Below are positions 60,770-64,000 of a DNA stretch of 64,000 nucleotides, piece by piece. Position 1 is the stretch's first letter. Each line of letters starts with the position of its first letter. A program made the translations under genes and the position numbers. The stretch comes from Toxoplasma gondii ME49 (lineage: Eukaryota; Apicomplexa; Conoidasida; Eucoccidiorida; Sarcocystidae), in the NCBI RefSeq assembly GCF_000006565.2, contig NC_031478.1, forward strand, positions 3,181,127 to 3,245,126. The letters are read 5' to 3'. A model generated the notes under the pieces. The model searched no databases, was not told the DNA's origin, and was given only the letters and a program-made list of their open reading frames with translations.

Positions 60770-62573
60770 TCACCAGCGAATGTAGTGGTAGATGAAATCG
60801 CCCATGACGATGAGCTGCATGACTTGCATTCCGATGACCCAGTGACCGACATACGATTTGAGCTGAGGAAAAACGCAGAGACGTTTAGAAGAAAACAAGC
60901 GCAGAACGGTGGGGAAGAGGGACGGAGAAGACTGGAAACTACAGGGGAAAGAGGAGAGAAGAGAGACCAGAGCGAACATGCACGCACATTCCAGACGAAG
61001 CACGGGTTAAAAGAACAGAGCAAAGGCGACACCGAGAGAGACCGAGGAAAGTCCTTCTCAGGCTGGAACGAGAAGGGAAACGGAGAGATCCAGACGCGCC
61101 CGAGGCTGCACATCGAATGCATAGACTAAAGCGAAGAAAGGAAGTCCGCTCAGAGACGAAGGGAAGAGCTACGACAATCAAACAAGAAAAGCAGAGCGAA
61201 AAGAAGGAACGCGGCTGAACGGACCGCAGCTGGATCCGAGGAAGGGGGTAGTACATAGACAAGAGAGAGCAGACAGGAAAAAAGGAGAAGAGAGAGGAGG
61301 TCGCTTGTTTCCGGACGAAGTAAGGCGCGACGTACCGTGTTCTGCGCGCTGTTGAGTTCGGAGTACGACGACACCCAGAAGATGAACGAGAAAACCTGAG
61401 AGAAAACAAGAGAACCTTCCTGGAAAGTGGAAGAGCGAACCGGAAAATAAACGACAAAAGACGCGAGAGGGAGTCCTCTCAGTGGTCGCATGCATTGCGG
61501 TTCCATAATAAAAGCAGGGTCACTGACCGCCACAGAAAAACATCAAATCACCTCTCGAAACGGCAACAGACGTCCAATCGCGTACCTACGTATACATATC
61601 CAAATCAATGCATATGCGGACGCTTATAGCCAGCATGTCATATACATATATATATATATGTGATTATGGATGTAGATGAATGCATGTGTATAGGTCTGCA
61701 CATGCATAGTAAACAGGTTTTTCATATTTGTGTGTTGAGGGGAGGAAATCATTGACACGGACGCGACTGGAAGAAGAGGTATTCCAGAACTGAAAGCTGA
61801 CCTGCGAGAGGGCCTGCGCAGCGAGGAAGTGGGTGGTGAAAGGCTCGACTTTCCCCTGGAAACCGCGTTCGACAACCAAGAGAAGTTCACAGAAAGTGAG
61901 AAACAAGATAACGAGCAGTAGGAGCTAGAGCGGCAGCAGAGAGGAGAGACAGGAGAATCAAACTCAGCAGGAGCAAGGTCTGGGAGAGGCCGGCGGAGAA
62001 AAAGAGAGAAGGACAAAGAGAAAAACTTCGAACTCTCGAGTCCGCTCACCTCACAGGAGGCAACCAGCGAGAGCCGAAAGAGTGAAACATGTGAAAAAGA
62101 GAGGAAAGGCGAATCGCAGTTCCTCTGGAAATGTGGGGAGGAAAAGAATCGAAAGGAAACCGTAGAGAAAGAAAAGTGGAACAGTCACGCAGGAGAAAAC
62201 TCGCAGGAAGACGCCGAGGAAGAAGTCGACACACCCGAGGAGAGAAACGAGAAAAGCAGACCACAGAAACAGCGGTCGCCCCCCAGAACGCAGAGAGAGA
62301 GAGTTAGGAAGGACGGAGAGACCGAGTTTTGAGAAGAAGCGAAATGCCGAGAGAGGCGCTTAGTGGTACGGAAAGAGACTCCAGAGAAAACTCCTGGAGA
62401 AACTCACCTGCTTTTGAAACATGAACAACTGCGGGAGAACGGCGACGGCCTCCAGATACAGCGCAAAAGTCCAGGCAAACTGCGAAAACAACCAGGTATC
62501 GGCACACTCTCGCTGTGAGGGAAGTGACTCCAAAATTTGCGCTCTTCTGTGGCCTCGAGCGGCGCATTGCATG

Positions 62574-62606
<33 letters not shown>

Positions 62607-63630
62607 GTATGTATGTATATATATATATATATATATGTATATGCATGTATATGTGTGCACGGGCGTGTAGGTGAACGTCTCTGCGCATAATTCGTAGGGC
62701 GATTGGGTGAGAGGAGCGCCAAGCGACAGGGGAAGGGGAGGCGCTGCAGCAGGAGGCGGAAGAGGTGAATGAGCTTAGCGTTTCGCGACGACCAGCAGTA
62801 GAGTGTGCGTCGTCGTGTCTGGCGTCATTGGTTCGTTCCTTTCACAGGCTTTGTGAGAGCGAAGCCGGATTTTTGACCACAGAAGAGCGCGTCAACTACG
62901 GGAGTTTGCGGAGGCCTGGAGACTCGCGCCCACCGCCGAACCGTTCCACTTTTTTTCGAGGCCGAGTGCTCTGCAGGTCCGTCGTGGAGCGCGACTCACG
63001 TCCGCGGGCATGAAGGCGTTGAGAGACGGGTGGAAAAGCAGGGCGAGGAGAGCAGCGGGGACGATCAAGAAAAGGTGATTGAGCGTGTCTCCACCAACGT
63101 CGTAAGTGCTGGCGAAGCGACGTCGGCAGAGATACACGACGGTGCCCGCGAGGAGAAAGGAGAGCGCCTCCACACACTGGTAGAGCCAGTCGCCGCTTCG
63201 GTCGTAGGGCAGATATCTGCAGAAACGAGGACAAGGCGTGATGAGAGCGTGGAGAAGAAAGAAAGGCGTTAAGGGAGAAAAGAGAAAGAGAAGGAGAAAG
63301 AGAAGGAGAAAGAGAAGGAGAAAGAAAACGAGAAGGAAGGAAGAGGAGACACAACTGCCGGAGAGAACCTGACGCGTTTTCCTGAGGAATCTGCTGGGCG
63401 TACCCTTCGAAGGGGATGATCGAGCAGAGTCGGGCAAAGATGAGGACGACGTAGCACTCGATCATCTTCAAGGAGACACCTGCAACGCTTTTGGTCGCTT
63501 CGATCTTAAGTACCACCATGAGGAACGAAAACATGGAAATCAGAGAGCTAAGCGTCATCAAAAAGCTAAAGTCACCGTCGCTGAAAAGGTGATAGACGAC
63601 CAGAACAACCACGAAGAAGCCTGTCCACGC
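60770..63630 (-). CDS. ERD2/KDEL-receptor family membrane protein (5' end outside window)
   Basis: Member of the ER-lumen-protein-retaining receptor family, multi-spanning in Golgi/ER membranes. Exons on the minus strand: 63630-63404, 63216-63000, 62479-62408, 61855-61802, 61395-61336 and 60862-60770, phase-consistent, 240 residues to a stop after ...YHYIRW. The first listed exon follows an acceptor, so at least one 5' exon is missing. Family signatures: TKSVAGVSLK, VVLIFARL, ASTYDVGGDT, LNHLFLIVPAALLALL, ALYLEAVAVLPQLFMFQKQ and FTTHFLAAQAL. About seven hydrophobic segments are visible. By alignment to human KDELR1 from memory, Arg47 and the Glu of the YLE motif (Glu127) are kept, but Asp50, Tyr158, Arg159 and Arg169 are not, and the C-terminal lysine cluster for retrograde transport is absent. 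It is therefore an ERD2-like paralogue whose cargo may not be K/HDEL. Exons are 54-227 nt with GTGAGT or GTACG-type donors. Confidence 0.88.
62570..62652. repeat. (TA)n microsatellite in an ERD2-like intron
   Basis: TA run with gta interruptions, in the intron between 63000 and 62479. Confidence 0.9.
63280..63335. repeat. gagaaagagaag hexamer/dodecamer run in an intron
   Basis: About four copies of gagaaagagaag in the intron between 63404 and 63216. On the minus sense strand it is a polypyrimidine stretch. Confidence 0.85.
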
Positions 63631-63891
63631 CTGAGACACACAGAAAAAAACGCATGCAACACGAAGAGGTAAAATGACCTGCGGAAATGCAATGCACCTC
63701 CGACGACAGACCTCGAACCGAGGCGCCTTACTCTTGCACTCAAACACAGTCTCACCGATCAGTCTCCACTTGCGTACAACTATATATATATATATATATA
63801 TGATTAGATTTATATATATTTTTCTTTATATATATATATGAATCTGTCTGTATAGAGGTGTGCATACATCCCCTTCATATGATATACATAA

Positions 63892-63925
<34 letters not shown>

Positions 63926-64000
63926 GCATATGTGTTTGTGTGCACAGTTGTATGTATGTGTATGTGCAGTACGTAGAAAGATACGCATGCAGATTGGTTT
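63631..64000. other. 5' intron of the ERD2-like gene with (TA)n tracts
   Basis: The sequence immediately above 63630 is a strong minus-strand acceptor (pyrimidine tract ending in tctcag). No further exon of the family is recognisable up to the window edge. (TA)n tracts lie at 63780-63838 and 63895-63923. The missing first exon, with the first transmembrane segment, should be beyond 64000. Confidence 0.5.

Overview
The window is nuclear DNA of a coccidian apicomplexan, most likely Toxoplasma gondii or a close relative. The reasons are many short exons with GT-AG introns, strongly pyrimidine-rich sense strands in introns and leaders, long (TA)n tracts between exons, coding sequence rich in Ala, Glu, Arg and Ser runs, and an ApiAP2-type DNA-binding domain in a very long protein. 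From memory, an ApiAP2 gene next to a PP2A catalytic gene fits the T. gondii chromosome X neighbourhood of AP2X-3. That could not be checked here.

Layout. 1-5.2 kb: no gene seen. 6.0-12.8 kb (+): a PP2C (PPM) phosphatase with a long N-terminal extension, nine exons. 16.1-20.9 kb (+): a gene whose C-terminal half resembles the coiled-coil part of nucleoporin NUP54, including a 19-nt micro-exon; its 5' part is uncertain. 24.1-30.7 kb (+): an ApiAP2 protein of about 1,896 residues that also carries a TFIIB/cyclin-like segment. 36.9-40.6 kb (+): the PP2A catalytic subunit, nine exons. 40.6-45.0 kb: convergent intergenic DNA. 45.0-55.4 kb (-): a 14-exon protein with an N-terminal C2 (EEIG1/EHBP1-type) domain followed by coiled coils. 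60.8-63.6 kb (-): an ERD2/KDEL-receptor family membrane protein whose 5' exon or exons lie outside the window.

The exon models were built by hand from acceptor and donor sites. Reading-frame phase closes exactly across every junction of the PP2C, AP2, PP2A, C2/coiled-coil and ERD2-like models, and across the seven C-terminal exons of the NUP54-like model. The genes are functionally unrelated: signalling, nuclear pore, transcription and secretory pathway. The best second-look items are the NUP54-like gene, the AP2 plus TFIIB-like combination, the ERD2-like protein without the usual KDEL-binding residues, and the PP2A tail in which the usual Thr is Ile.
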